Assembly: GCA_004154925.1 (NCBI GenBank)
Contig: QJNS01000332.1
Location: forward strand, 1 to 64,000
Direction of reading: 5' to 3'
DNA: 64,000 nt
From: Monosporascus cannonballus
Taxonomy: Eukaryota > Ascomycota > Sordariomycetes > Xylariales
Shown here: in pieces, positions 22,771 through 35,436 of the stretch
How the letters are laid out: each line of letters begins with the position of its first letter
Numbering within the stretch: the stretch's first letter is position 1
Position numbers and translations under genes: made by a program
The notes under the pieces: generated by a model
Database searches by the model: none
Told to the model about the DNA's origin: nothing
The model's input: only the letters and a program-made list of their open reading frames with translations

Positions 22771-25700
22771 GCCCCGGTTAAGCGGATCGCCGGTAAGCTG
22801 AAGCGGCGATCTCAGCCGATGAGCCTCCGGTAAAGGAGTTGGAGTAGGGTATAGTGCGGCCAGTTTGCTTCCGTTAGGCCGTCACACGACCTCGCACGTT
22901 TGAGTGTTCTGACGGCCCGATAAATAGAGGTGTGCCGGACTGGATGGAATAGGACAGGCCGGAGGTCGGCAGTAGTAGACCAAGACGCGTTCTCCGGATC
23001 ACGATGCGTGCGGGGCCGCTCTCACTTGTTGCTTGGGGTTCCCAGTAAGGAACTTGATGGATGGGGCCTTGTAAGAAAGGATTTTGCTGGTTAACAAGCC
23101 GTCGCCTATGATAGAAGGAATCCTAGCGCGGGTATATTCTGGAGTGCTGACAAGGGAGTACCCTAATGTGGACCTATAGTTGAACAGGACATCCAAAGCG
23201 GCTCCTTTATGGCAAAGGGGGAATGGCAGTTAGAAACTGGATATTGTCAAGGAACAGCCGAACTATGTAAAAAGTTTTTGGGAGTGCCGGGTTGTAGAGC
23301 GTGTATATCGATATAGACACGATCGGTCTTAGGTGCCTGGCCCTGATGCCTCCTTCTATTTATTAATATGTTTAGATCAAGGACGGCCCGGACGACAGTG
23401 GTCCACGACACTCCAACGCTGGTGCCCTATTAGGTGTTTTCTCTAAACTGTATCCGTAGACACAATGCTGGATAAGCAGGGCGTAGTCAACTAGATAACC
23501 GGCCGTGCTGGGAAATTCCCTGGGTGCTTGTTCTGGTGTGTAGGTACTTGAAGGAGACAAATACTTAGGCGTGGAGTCAGCCCAGCCCTGTATAAGCTCC
23601 CGGAATTGGAGGTACGTTAGACTAGGGTCCGGATTAACAAAATATGTAGTGAGGTCGTTGGTTCCGCAAATAGCTTTCTTAGAAGTCCGAGCCGCCCGGT
23701 CGTCATCCGTGGCTCAGATGATTAATGTCCCTTTCTGAGATCTAGGAGCCGCAGGTCATGTCTCTAGTAAGATGGATGGGTGGTGAGCATGCAAGGCACA
23801 TTCTTTTGAGTACGTTCGAGGCCCGGATCTAGTGTTATGGGAAGGGAGGGGGTGATATGGGAGTGACGTTGCCCAAGGGATGGAAGGGTAAGGAAAGCGG
23901 TGTATTTGCAGGTATAGGACAGGTATATAACATGTACAATAGGCTGGCAGTATCGGCACTGCAAGATTTAAACTTGATCTTCGGAGATTATATAATCATA
24001 TGTACATATCAATGTTGGAGGATGGTAAAGATACACTTCAAGTTTGGACCCCCGATCTAGATCTGGTCTAGCAGATGTAGCTACTAGGGAGTTATATGTA
24101 TGTAGGGCATGCAGGTAGCTGATGCAGATCTCGGAGTACTAGGTAGGTACCTGCCCGCCCGGTGCATATGTACTCTTAACAGATTGCTTCCATTGAAGGT
24201 AATCCCTGACCAGGGTGTCTATGTGTGTCCCATGCTGGTACTGTAAGAGGTAAGGGGAAAATTACAAGCATCAGGATGGAGGGAAACGAAAGGGCGATCA
24301 GTCGAGTGGACCCAGATAGCCAAACTGGATTCTGACACGAAGTGGATGTCTACAATTTCTTTTTCGCATGCGCGTACATCCAGAGCTGTGTGGGTAGCAC
24401 AATGAGAAAAAGAGTAAAGGATTGTGAAGGGTTCGGCATATCGTTCCCATTGCACCACGCCTTGCGCCGAGATGGAACCCAGCTTGAGCCCATGCTTGGG
24501 GGGTTGCGCTTGTTTAGCTCTAACGGGGGGTTGAGCGAGAGATCTGCTGTACATTTACAGTACCCACTAACGTACCAGGCGACCATGGTTTTGAGTTTCA
24601 TACCCCTGGGAGTCTCGTTATAAGGCTGGGGACTGCACCCCCTGTAATGGAAGTACCGTAGGCAAATGCCGTGTGATGTGGCTGGAAATAGGGCTTAAAA
24701 GGCCTTGCTCTACCTGTTGATAGCTGCGAATTAATCGTTCGAGAATAGAAAATTAAGGCTGGTTTTGGGTAGAGAGCGGTTCTGGGATCCAATACACAAC
24801 TTCCAGGGTAAAGAAAGCATTGCTAATTCGTTCACACGTACATAGATTCATATGTAAGTGCGTACTTAGGTGTAAATCCTATCCCAATGTATATGCGACT
24901 GGTAGAGACATCAGGCAGGTATCTGGTATATCACTCCCAAACAAGGCGTCCCAGCCACGCACATGCCCATCGTTCCAGGAACCGGAACCTGCCAGCAGAT
25001 ACTCTACAAGAGGAGACCCTGATGTTTCAGAACATGAAAACATTTCGTCAAATAGAGGGCAGAGCTGTCACAGAGCTTCTCCGACTTGTTCTCTGGAAGT
25101 TGAAAGGCTTCAGATACCCAGGTAACGTTAGTCATGTCGTCGTAGCGGGTGGTACTCGTCAATCCCTTCATCTTTATTAATATAGACGCTACTCGTTAAT
25201 TTGACCAATATGGTACACCTACAAAGAGACGATGAAGGCATCTATGTCTCATATCTTTGTCGGCCCTCCTGTCTGTAACGCTTCATGCGTGTCTGTGTTA
25301 TTTGAAGGGACAGTATATCTATATTTGAGGCGTTTTTTCAAGCAAAGGTAATTTGTTAACGGATTCGCGGTCAGAAAGCGCATGCGGTTTGGTCAAGCGA
25401 TAATACTAAAAATAACAACAGTATGGTTTCGTCCTGATCTGGTGACGAACGAGCATGTTTCTCACCTGCGTGGGACCGGTCTCCAAGATATTCGGCTTAG
25501 CTCTTAAGCATAGTTGAGCTCAGCCGATGATGGTCTTTCTCAGCTTACCAATGCAACACTCTTTAGGCCACCTGATATGAGCAACTCGTCCCGCTCTCAT
25601 CGTATCCCACATAGCACACTTACCTTCGTCATAAGATGAATTGACAAACCTCAGTTAAAGATCCACATCCCACATAAAATAGACGCAAAGTTACTCTTGA

Positions 25701-28700
25701 GTCATTCAGTCTCCATATTTATTAAGTTCGATAACATAGAAATGTCTACATAGGTTACCAATAACTCGCTCCAGCTCCGACGAGGCCATGTACAGATCAG
25801 ACGTGGGAACAAGTCTGAAGCGAGAGCGGTTGCTCCCCACCTTACTCCCGCTTTTCTTCTCGGTCAATGATATCTATCGCATTCTTCTCCTAGCCCCGAC
25901 CGTCCGCCGCGAGAGACTTTAATTACCTGGTTCCCCGAAGTCTGCACCGGGACAGCGCATCGCACTTTTGAAGCTGTTAATCCTCAAGTCCCGAGGTCAT
26001 GGTCAAATGATCAGTGATGACGAATGCTAGTCTAGCCTGGGACCTTCGTCTTTTCGAGCTAGTCGGATGGCAGGCCGAGAGAGTGAGGCTAAAAACGAGA
26101 CGTTGAGAACCTTCCCAGCGGGTAATTTTCATTGGCCAGCAGCAAGTGGAGGTGAAATGACGTGAAGGTTCACAAACTTCACTACTATGAACCATCTGCT
26201 GACTTGACAAGTCTAGCTCCGAGGTTCACTGCAAAGTTTGCTAGGGCACCGATGCGCGCGAAATGAGGTCTGGTCCCTTCTCTGACGGATTACGGCAGTA
26301 TTATAGAAATCGGACTGGCACCTGAGTAGCCAGCCGTGCTGGCTACTAGCCATCTAGTGCTCGCGGCCGGGCCGTTTGAGTGCTTGGGGAATTATGTGTG
26401 GTAATGCGACTAACTCATGAGCCATCCAACTTCGGGCCTGAGAGCAAGCAACACAGGCAAGAACAGTTCGCGCCAGAGAGAAGGCGGATAAAGCTAGGTA
26501 TGGTGGCTGGGTCGTTATGATATGATCCTTGACCCATGTCGTTTCCAGTGGGGAACCTATTGTCAGGGGGGCTAATGAGAAGATGTCGTCAGAAATTTGC
26601 CAGGCCAGGATAACCCCTGGAAAAGCCGGGTCTCTGGAACCGGCCGCTGGCCAGTCGATTCTCTTAATCTAGATCTCCATTGTTGCCGATCAGACACTGG
26701 GGGCCACTAACGCGACGTGGTTCTGTAACCCACAAAAGATGCATATCCTACCAATCAGCGCTCCAGTTTGGAGCTTCCAATTGCTCAGCTGCCGTGCTAA
26801 GTATTGATGCTTCTTTCGAATGCCCGTTGATCTGTTACGAAATGTCTTCCAAGTTCTCGATGCGAACACAGGGAGGCTGGTCAACCACTCATTTTGCCTG
26901 AGAACCGTACCCGACGACCAGTAGATATTCAATTCCCCCCCATCATCATGCGATAGGAAAGGAACGAGGTAGGCCTCCCGGCCATTCCGCACCATTATTA
27001 CCTTGACACCTTTCTGTAGCTGTGGCTACCAAAACAGTGCAGTAAAACCCAGGACGCCAGCATCCTATAAGCACCCCTTGGTGGTGGACGGCTAGCTTAA
27101 ACCCATGTCAAATTACATAAGACTTCGTCCTGCAAGTATGCTTTGCCAGACTTGCTTTGCTATGGAGCCTGCCATGTGCAGATGCAAAACGGAGCTATCA
27201 ATGCAGACCACTCGCGCTTCATCAGCGCCATCACCCCATTTTTGTGGGTTTCTTAGTACCGGCCGTAGGACGGATGGGGAACTACACCTCCTATTGAGGC
27301 GCATAATCTGGGCCTCTGGGAATATGGACAGTTCCGACCGGCTTGCGTGGTTGAGCGAGAAGGCTGTTTCGAATTGTCTGTCTCTATTCGGAGCTACAAT
27401 TCAACGAAGTATACCAGCCCGCTTACTGAACTCGGCAAACCATGCGATTCAGGTTGATCTAACCCTGGTCTGCGGTGCGGCAACTGGTCCGCAGAGTCCA
27501 TTTACTAGTATGCAAACCGCCTACGGCAAGCTCCGGATGGAGCCTCTCATACAGGAGGCATGTAATAGGTAGTCCGCTCTAGCCTCGTTAATGGCGATTA
27601 CCACTAGGTTTGAGAACGAGAAGGCTGCCATCACATATGCGGGTCACGCCAGACATCCGGCAAAGGCGTCGTTATGCGACAGCGAGGTGGCACGAGCAGT
27701 CATTTCTTGTCGAATCATGACTTAGGACGATTCGCAAAGCCTCCATCTGTCGTACAGGGTAGGCCGCGTCCTTCCGGCAGACTTCGGATGAGACATATGC
27801 GTCGAGTCCACTCGCGGGCCTTCCGTCCAACGAATCAAGCCGTTATTGCCGAGTCAACTACCGGGGTCGATGCAGGCAGATTGCAGTTAGAACAGTAGCA
27901 GGTGGGCGCGAAAGCAGGGGGGCCCGGCGTACGATATGCCGTCCACGTAGGGCGCCCCCGGACTCCGTGGAATGTCTGTTTTGCGGGGGATGAACCTATA
28001 TCACCGAATATTATTAATCAGTGCTGCTCGTCCCAGCTACCCCAACCTCCATTCATTGATGAATGGGTATCTGACTGACATCAGCCTCGCTAGGGCGACA
28101 AATGGAGATCACGCCGATGAGGCTGCCGAACTCCACACTGTGGCTTGGGTTTCATTGCAGTTGCATTCCCCACTTTGTTCCGGTCGTGGCCGTGCAGGTA
28201 ACCAGTTGTTATACCCCGTAACATGGCTAGCATGCAAACTATAGGGGCTCTCGTAATTCCTCGTGTGAACTAAACAAATACGGCTACCGAGTTTCTACCA
28301 CAGTAACCAATCAAAAGTACGTACGCAGTTTATCGTATTCGTAGTTTAACCTCGAAGCTACATACCCAATCCTCATCTCGACTTCATTCGCGAGTAAGTT
28401 CGAATAACAGTATCGAGAGATCTACATCTAGCCTTTCTCTACTATATACCACTATTGGCTGCAGGCACTGACTTACTAGGATCATCTATCAGTGTATCGG
28501 TGCTTGCTGATGAAGCACGCAGATTAGCGAATCTCTAGACCTCCATGAGACAAGGTTTTCCATGCTTTCAGAGATGTCAAACACAGCATTGAAAGCTGCA
28601 AATCAGCGGGACGACAGGCATTGCGGAACTTGCCTTAAAGCGTCGTTTTGAAACAAGCCCAGATCTTCTAGAAAGATTCTACGGCCGTTCGCTGCCAACT

Positions 28701-30045
28701 TTTCCTATATAGATCAGGGGATGAACTCCCTGATCAGGCTCTAAAAACAGAAACCGCTTTCAATGCAAGCAAACGTCTGTGCATCCCTCGCCGATCCCCG
28801 CTCCACGGGCTCCACCAAGCAATCACAACAGGGCCGTCCGAACACACCTAACAAATCCCCGCTACTAAGGGCAGGGCTTAGGCATCTTTGTCATTGCGAT
28901 GGGGCTGTTCCCTCTACTCTACGAAGTACGTATTCAGTACCTACCTGCTCTACTGAACTAACCGACCCCAAAATCGAGCTAAGAGAAGACTCGGTCGCCG
29001 AGACAGACGCGATGTGATTGAAGAGCTTGAGTAACTGTCGCGTTTCATCAGCCTTAAGCAGGAAAATAATTCTCTCTTTTCCCGAAGTTCCCGCGGTGCC
29101 GTCATACGAGGGCATGGATCCACTACAAGTGGTATGATAGAGACTCAAACAGGGCTTTCGGCGTCTTTACCTGCCGATACATAGGCCTGCTCTCGACCAT
29201 CTGCCGGGGCATTGAGAACATCGACTTCGTGCTGACGAATTACGTGCATGGCACCACCTGACCAACATGCCCTGACTTCCAAGGGTTGACGAAATCGAGC
29301 CCCCACAAAAAGTTCGCTTTATATTCCATGTTTGCTATCCGCAGCACGAACCCCTGCCAACATATGCTCTCTGTAGGGATATCATGCGGCAGGGAGAATG
29401 GTGGGTCGACCTGCGCCGCAGCTAGCTGGCTTAGTAATTGGAACGTAATCCTCCAAGAAACCCATGCGGTCTGAAATTGCCTTTAAGCCTCCACCAACAT
29501 TCCATAGATCAAGCTGTCCCTTCCAGGTGGCTAACAAATAAAGCCAGAGCGTTCAGGTCCGTTTCGACGAACGCAAACTACTATCAGCTAGCCTTACCCA
29601 TTTTTCGCGCCAAGGTTGCGCAAGTCCAGGGAGTCTCAATAACGCCGGGCACTATCAAATTACACCAGCGCCACCCAACGGGCGCTCCGATGGACGTCGG
29701 AACGAGCACGAATGCGGCGGGCCCCGTTGCTCGTCTCCGTCCGTTGTCTAAGATGCGTTCATAGACATCGCATCCCATGAACATGAAATTTCGCGTCCCT
29801 CCCCCTGGTCGTCAATGCCCATAATCTGGCATAGCGTTCCCGTAGAATACAAGTAGGTACATATTGATACATATGCTTTTGTACAGATCAATCGCCAAGT
29901 CTCTGGGGATTCACGACTCCACGAGATTGGCGCAAGTTGGCTGATTTTAGAGCTGATGAGCACGCCTTCTGGAAGATAGCCTAAAGTGATATCGAACCCA
30001 ACAAATCTGACACCTGGTTTCTGATCCCAGCTGGTGCTCCACCCT
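22771..30045. other. 7.3-kb gene-poor region
   Basis: This stretch lies between the start of the unknown gene at 22770 and the stop codon of mitochondrial S9. The first 1-2 kb is presumably a promoter. Elsewhere frames are short and without recognisable domains. On minus, 29148-28891 reads as a somewhat protein-like 85-residue frame, but I could not build a gene around it. TAGGTAGGTACCTG-type words cluster near 24140-24155. Nothing marks it as an intact transposon. Confidence 0.45.
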
Positions 30046-31097
30046 CTATCTCTTGACCCATGTCGGCCTCTTTCTGGCTTTGACGCGACCTGCCTTCTTT
30101 CGTTCGACAACCCTGGGATCACGCGTGATGCAACCAGCTGCGCGAAAAAAGTCAGTGACAACGCGGTTGTAGCATTAGGGGACAATGTGTAATTACCTTT
30201 CCGAAGCGGTGTCTTCAACGCCGGTTCGTGAACAATTATGGCCTTGGCAATAGCCATGGCCAGTGCTTCGGCTTGGCCGGTCGTCCCACCGCCTTCAACC
30301 AGCGCCCAGACGTTGTACTTGTCCATTCTGTTCATGGACTTCAGCGCCCATAACGCGCTTTCACGGTCGTGCACCCGGCCGAACGCATCGTTCAAGGTCT
30401 TGCCATTGATCAGAACTTCGCCTGTTCCCTCGACGACCCAAGCCCGCGCAATGGACGACTTCCGCCTTCCGACACCGTGCGCTCTGCCGAATCTATCAAT
30501 GGGGATCGGTTTCGGTGTATTGAGGTAGATGTTGATATCTCGCTTGAAGGGCCTGATGCCTTCCCTGACCTCCTCGGGCATCAGCTCCGGGTGGATCTGG
30601 TGCAATCTCTTGACTAGCTTGATGCAGGCGGCGTAATCTCTCCCCTTGACCGCCTCACCGACAGCTAACCGATACTGTTCTTTGGTTTTCCAGGCCACCC
30701 GCTCTGCCTGTCCCGGGCCGACGGTGGGCAACCGTCCGTACCTTCGCGTAAGATCCTGAACCAGAACAAAACTGTCGTTGAACGTAGTGTGTCTCGAGAA
30801 GTAAGACGGCGATACGGGCATCGGACGCGCGTAGGCGACTTGCAAAGGGGCACCTGAAGAGTCGGAGCCCGAAGGAGCCTGCGAGGCCCGTAACATGGCC
30901 TCCTCGAAAGCCTCATCCCTTGTTACAGACTTTTCGAGGTCGAAGTCTTGTTGCCGACTGGCTGTCGTGGTCAAGGCCCTGGCCCCATTTGTCCTTTTCG
31001 AGGTACTAGATATCGCCGTGTTCGGTACCGCGCACTGTCTCTTCGCAGTCGCCCGGAAGGCCCTAAGACACCGGAATCCGTATCTCAAAGATGACAT
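30046..31097 (-). CDS. mrps9: Mitochondrial small-subunit ribosomal protein S9 (uS9m)
   Basis: This component of the mitochondrial 37S subunit reaches the decoding site with its C-terminal tail. Exons 31097-30197 and 30137-30046 give about 330 residues, slightly longer than yeast MRPS9 (278). The 59-nt intron (GTAATT...CGCAG) joins KTPLRKA to GCITRDPRVVERKKAGR. If the intron is not removed, the frame runs on into unrelated residues and loses this tail. The N-terminus (MSSLRYGFRCLRAFRATAKR...) is Arg/Ser/Ala-rich without acids, a typical mitochondrial presequence. The S9 core is clear: GRAHGVGRRKSSIARAWV, GTGEVLINGK, GGGTTGQAEALAMAIAKAI and the terminal KARKRPTWVKR. It is transcribed away from elongation factor 1-gamma. 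Confidence 0.94.
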
Positions 31098-31567
31098 TGT
31101 GTGTCTATGGCGGATTCGTCATGACCCGGATTTATTGCCCGGATCTGCGGCGGCGGGTGGTGGTTGTTGTCGACCGGATTCGGAAGCCAATACCTTGTCC
31201 ACTAGCGAAGAATTTAAGGTGCCGCTTTCCATCCAGATCAATTTCAGTCGGCAATCGAGATCTTCCGAGGTTCTGTGGCTGGTGCTGTCTAAACTCGGGC
31301 TCCAACTTGGTTCCAACTTCGCTGTAGGAGAGGCTGCACAAGCCACACAACCTTGAGTGCTAGCGCCAAAATCGAACTGCAGAGGGGTCCTGCAGACCAG
31401 CTCTAGCCACATTAACCCCGCCTCCCTCGAAATTGCTCATGGAAATTTTCCAAGCGAAGTTGCTCAGGGTGGCAGATAAATTTCCTTCTTTGTTGAACTC
31501 TGGGATACCACAACTTTCCTTTCTCAAACATTCATTTCGCATCCCAACAGCACCAGATTGAGCAATC
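31098..31567. promoter_or_regulatory. Shared divergent promoter of MRPS9 and EF1-gamma
   Basis: Only 470 bp separates the two start codons, both belonging to translation genes. A pyrimidine-rich tract at about 31480-31530 precedes the EF1-gamma start, as is usual for highly expressed fungal genes. A CAATC immediately precedes its ATG. Confidence 0.5.
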
Positions 31568-33146
31568 ATGGCGCCGTTCGGAAAGATCTTCACCAAGGAG
31601 GTAAGCAGCCGAATTTATTCAGCGGTCTTGATTGTCGCCGCGATTCGTATCATCAGAGAGAGAGACTGACCGGTTCGCTTCTTTTGTGCAGCGCAACCCG
31701 CGCACCACGGTCATCCTCGCCGTTGCGAAGGCCAACGGTTTGGACCTGGACGTCGTTGAGGTTGACACCACCAATCCGACGCCCGAGTTCCTCCAGGCGA
31801 ACCCCCTCTCCAAGGTTCCCACTTTCGTCGGTACCGATGGCTATGTCCTCACCGAGTGCATTGCCATTGCCATCTACAGTATGTCCATCTAGCCCATCCC
31901 TCGTTCTTGACCTCATACCATTATGAGGGCGTCATCATGATGACCTAGACGTTATTCTAACAGTTATCCCTATCTGAAACATCTGTGTTGATATCGCTTC
32001 TACTTTCTGATTTTTATGACCCGCAATCACTCTTTTCAATGCCTTTCGGGTGGCTGAATTGTTCGCTAACACATCGGCGTCCAGTCACTTCCCAGAATGA
32101 GAAGACTACCCTCCTTGGCAAGACCAAGCAAGAGTACGTTGTGATCATTACATGGTCGAATTAACTATGCGCTAACGTGGGATAGCTATGCTTCCATCTT
32201 GAAGTGGATGTCCTTCTTCAACACCGAGGTCCTCCCCAAGCTTGGTGCCTGGTACCGCCCTCTGCTCGGATGGGATCCCTACAACAAGAAGGCCGTCGAT
32301 GATGCTGCCAAGGCTACTGAGAAGACTCTCTCCGTTGTGGAGGAGCACCTGCTTCATAACACTTACCTTGTTGGCGAGCGCATCACGCTTGCCGACCTCT
32401 TTGCCGCCAGCATTGTCTCGCGTGGCTTCCAGTTCTTCTTCGACAAGGAATGGCGAGCCAAGCACCCCAACGCCGCCCGTTGGTACGAGACTGTCTACAA
32501 CCAGCCTATCTACGCCGACGCCGCTGCCCCCTTCGAGCTCCTTGAGAAGCCCGCGTTGACCAATGTCCCGCCCAAGAAGGAGGAGAAGCCCAAGAAGCAG
32601 GAGAAGCCCAAGCCTGCTGCTGCTCCTGCTGCCGAGGAGGAGCCGGCGCCTGCTCCCAAGCCCAAGCACCCTCTCGACCATCTGCCCCGGTCTGCCTTCC
32701 CTCTGGACGACTGGAAGCGATTCTACTCCAACAACGACGAGGATGCTTCCATGAAGTGGTTCTGGGAGAACGTTCCTTTCTCTGACTACTCGATCTGGAG
32801 AGTTGAGTACAAGTACAACGACGAGTTGACTCTGACTTTCATGTCGAACAACTTGATTGGCGGATTCAACAACCGTCTCGAGGCTTCCCGCAAGTACCTC
32901 TTCGGCTCTGCCTCCGTGTACGGCGAGAACAACGACTCCGTCATTCAGGGTGCTTTCGTCATCCGTGGTGATGACTACAAGCCCGTCTTTGACGTCGCTC
33001 CCGACTACGAGAGCTACGAGTTCATCAAGCTCGACCCGACCAACCCTGACGACAGGGCCTTCGTTGAGTCGATGTGGACGTGGGACAAGCCTGTTGTCAA
33101 GGATGGCAAGGAGTACAAGCATGCTTCCGGCAAGGTCTTCAAATAA
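31568..33146 (+). CDS. Translation elongation factor eEF1B gamma subunit
   Basis: The product is part of the cytosolic eEF1B complex that recharges eEF1A with GTP. Four exons: 31568-31600, 31692-31878, 32085-32133 and 32186-33146. They give 409 residues, the standard length, with phases matching at each junction. Residues 1-80 form a GST N-terminal domain (FTKERNPRTTVILAVAKANG...LSKVPTFVG, then ECIAIAIYI). Residues about 85-210 form the GST C-terminal helical domain (LVGERITLADLFAASIVSRG). A Lys/Pro/Ala hinge follows (KKEEKPKKQEKPKPAAAP), then the EF1G domain from HPLDHLPRSAFPLDDWKRFY to the C-terminus. Codon choice strongly favours C-ending codons, as expected for abundant proteins. The long antisense frame over exon 4 results from this bias. 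Confidence 0.96.
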
Positions 33147-35436
33147 GCGAATAAAAATAAGAGAAGAATTTGAACGAGACCATCAATTCGGCCTCGGCAT
33201 CGTTGGAGAGGTGAGATATTTCAATACCCCAAATGAAGGTAGATGAGATTATGACTATGAGGACGACTGCCGCGATCATGAGCTGGGTGTACCAGCTATC
33301 GTCACCGTCGCTATGTGTTCATGAGGTTATGGTCAAATGGAGGAAGGTTTCGATGAAATTGAACGTTTCTTCGAAGCGTTATGATCCCTGATCAGAAGGT
33401 ATTGGTCAACAATTCAGTCAATACCACCTTTCTGTTCCGATGTGATGCATGAACATGACGAGCTAGGCTTACCCCTGTGTCATTGGGTGCGAACTCGCAG
33501 ATGATATACACAGCGAAAACAGACTTGACCGTATTCCTTTTGGAGATAGATCAAGCGATCGCTCGTAGTCCGCAGGATGTCTTTTCTAATTTTAAGAGTC
33601 ATGAGCAACAAGGCTACTCGACGACTTGCAGGACCCTTCTGCGCAGCCATGTGGCGAGAAATACGTCTTTGGTCGTAAGCGTGGCTCCGGCATAGCTTTC
33701 TTAGCGATGGATCAAGCGCCACAGTTCTCATCATTAATCGCCCCAATTACAGCTCCCGCAAATTAAACGGTATTTCCATTCAGGGAAGTGCTGGCTACGT
33801 GCGGGGACCTGACGCCCTTTTCACGTCCTGTCGGTGTACTCGCTGTGTATCATACACCGACATCCGCTGTTACGCCGAAGAAACTCTACCCCTACTTCCA
33901 ATTACGTACCCAAAGGTCACAGCCCCTTTTCCCAGTGGGCCGTCTTCTTCCCAGGCCGGTCTTCTGCCAACAGCTATCCAGGGACATTGAAGTTACCCAG
34001 CCTGGACAGGGAAATGCCGGTCTGTTGAAGCCGAATCGCATCCGGTATGACAGGATTTGGGTTCAGGACAAAAGGTGTGGTGCTGAAGGAGTATGGGTTA
34101 CTTGTGAACAAAGCCCTCGAGACACTGCCATAGGAACAAAATACCCAAATTGAACTCCGTATTACGTCCTAAGCTTCTTGGTTTGCATTTCTCCTAGGTT
34201 AACTTTGAAGGTACCTAAATATGAGCCGTTTTGACATCGTTCTTCCCACTCGGGATGCAACTCGGACTGAAAGGGACTGTTGAGGCTGGGAAGGCCGACA
34301 ATAGGTGGGCAGGTCTTGCGCAACCACGGTCTTCACAATGACAGCCCCAGTAGTGATCTTGGCTTACCCCTGAGAGGTAGTGTACTCGGGCTAGAGGAGA
34401 ACAGAAGGATGTATGTCGTGCAACGTTCTCCCACGCCCCCCGGATTTCTCACTTCCATGTCTCGTTGACTCTGCGCAGGGCACCGTTCCTTATAGGGGAT
34501 AGTTCCGCGAATATTCCGTTGGGAAAGTGTCTTGGGTAACTTCTCAGAAAGGCTGGCACCGACGAGTTTACCAAATATTACGGTAGCCGGTGAACGACCG
34601 GTAAGCGTTATCGCTGTCAAGAGTTGGTTACCATAAACCTAGAACCAAAAGTATAAGTATACCCCTTGAAATATGTGGCTGCAGATTTAACCGTGACGAC
34701 AGGGCGTGTAGGTATCCTTATGGCCTGGAAAATCCTCGTATCAGTCAGTATTCATCCCCGCGAATGTCATCGTAGGCGAGGGGTTATGAAGACCTTATAA
34801 GTATCAAACAATGGTATTTTCCAGAGGCCCAGGGGCCGAGCCTAGAGTTTCCATGGCCTATTCGCGCTGCTACAGTAAAGCTATCAGCGTTCAATGATTT
34901 AGAAGCCTAGGACTTCCGAAAGAAAGCCGCAGGCGCATTAACCGTAAGTGCTGAACCTCGGGCGTTTTAATTCGAATCTTGCCTGGTCTATGGGAAGTAT
35001 GAGTTAGAAAAGGTTCACCCCAAAGTAAGTATGGCCCGCCTTGTTATCTTCCTTTCGCCACTCTTGAATATCTAGTAGCTACCCCCTTGGTAGAATTTCC
35101 CTGACAGACGCCAACCATAGTATTTAAGCCACCTCAACCACTGAGGTATATCCCATTGCTGCCACTTATATATCCCGAAATAGAATATTCCTTTTTGAAA
35201 AGTGCAAATAACTAGGGATCTTTATCATCCATCATCCAGTCATCGGATAGTATCCTCGGCTCAGCTTTATTATCCGATTTCTATATTTCGGCTGTTGCGT
35301 ACAAAGGCGGCTCAACTTAGTTGGCCAGAACCTGCCTGGGGTTACATAACTTTTCCTGGCCTGCCACGGCAACTCATCCTGACGGACAAGGTTCCCTTCG
35401 GTACACCCCCGGTTTCTTATCATACCAATCTACAAG
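33147..35436. other. Intergenic region without visible gene
   Basis: This 2.3-kb stretch lies downstream of EF1-gamma and upstream of the hypothetical gene at 35437. Frames such as 33788-34153 lack domains or splice-supported partners. The final few hundred bases are AT-rich and probably promoter. GGTACC words occur near 34210. Confidence 0.45.

Noticed and set aside
27105..27572. Plus-strand open frame of 155 codons in the gene-poor block
   Set aside because: No recognisable fold or motif, poor start context, no splice partners.
32172..33122. Long minus-strand open frame (316 codons) over EF1-gamma exon 4
   Set aside because: Shadow of strong codon bias in EF1-gamma; Leu/Val/Gly-rich without motif.
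34940..34990. tRNA-like T-arm word (TTCGAATC)
   Set aside because: No acceptor stem, D-arm or anticodon arm can be paired around it.
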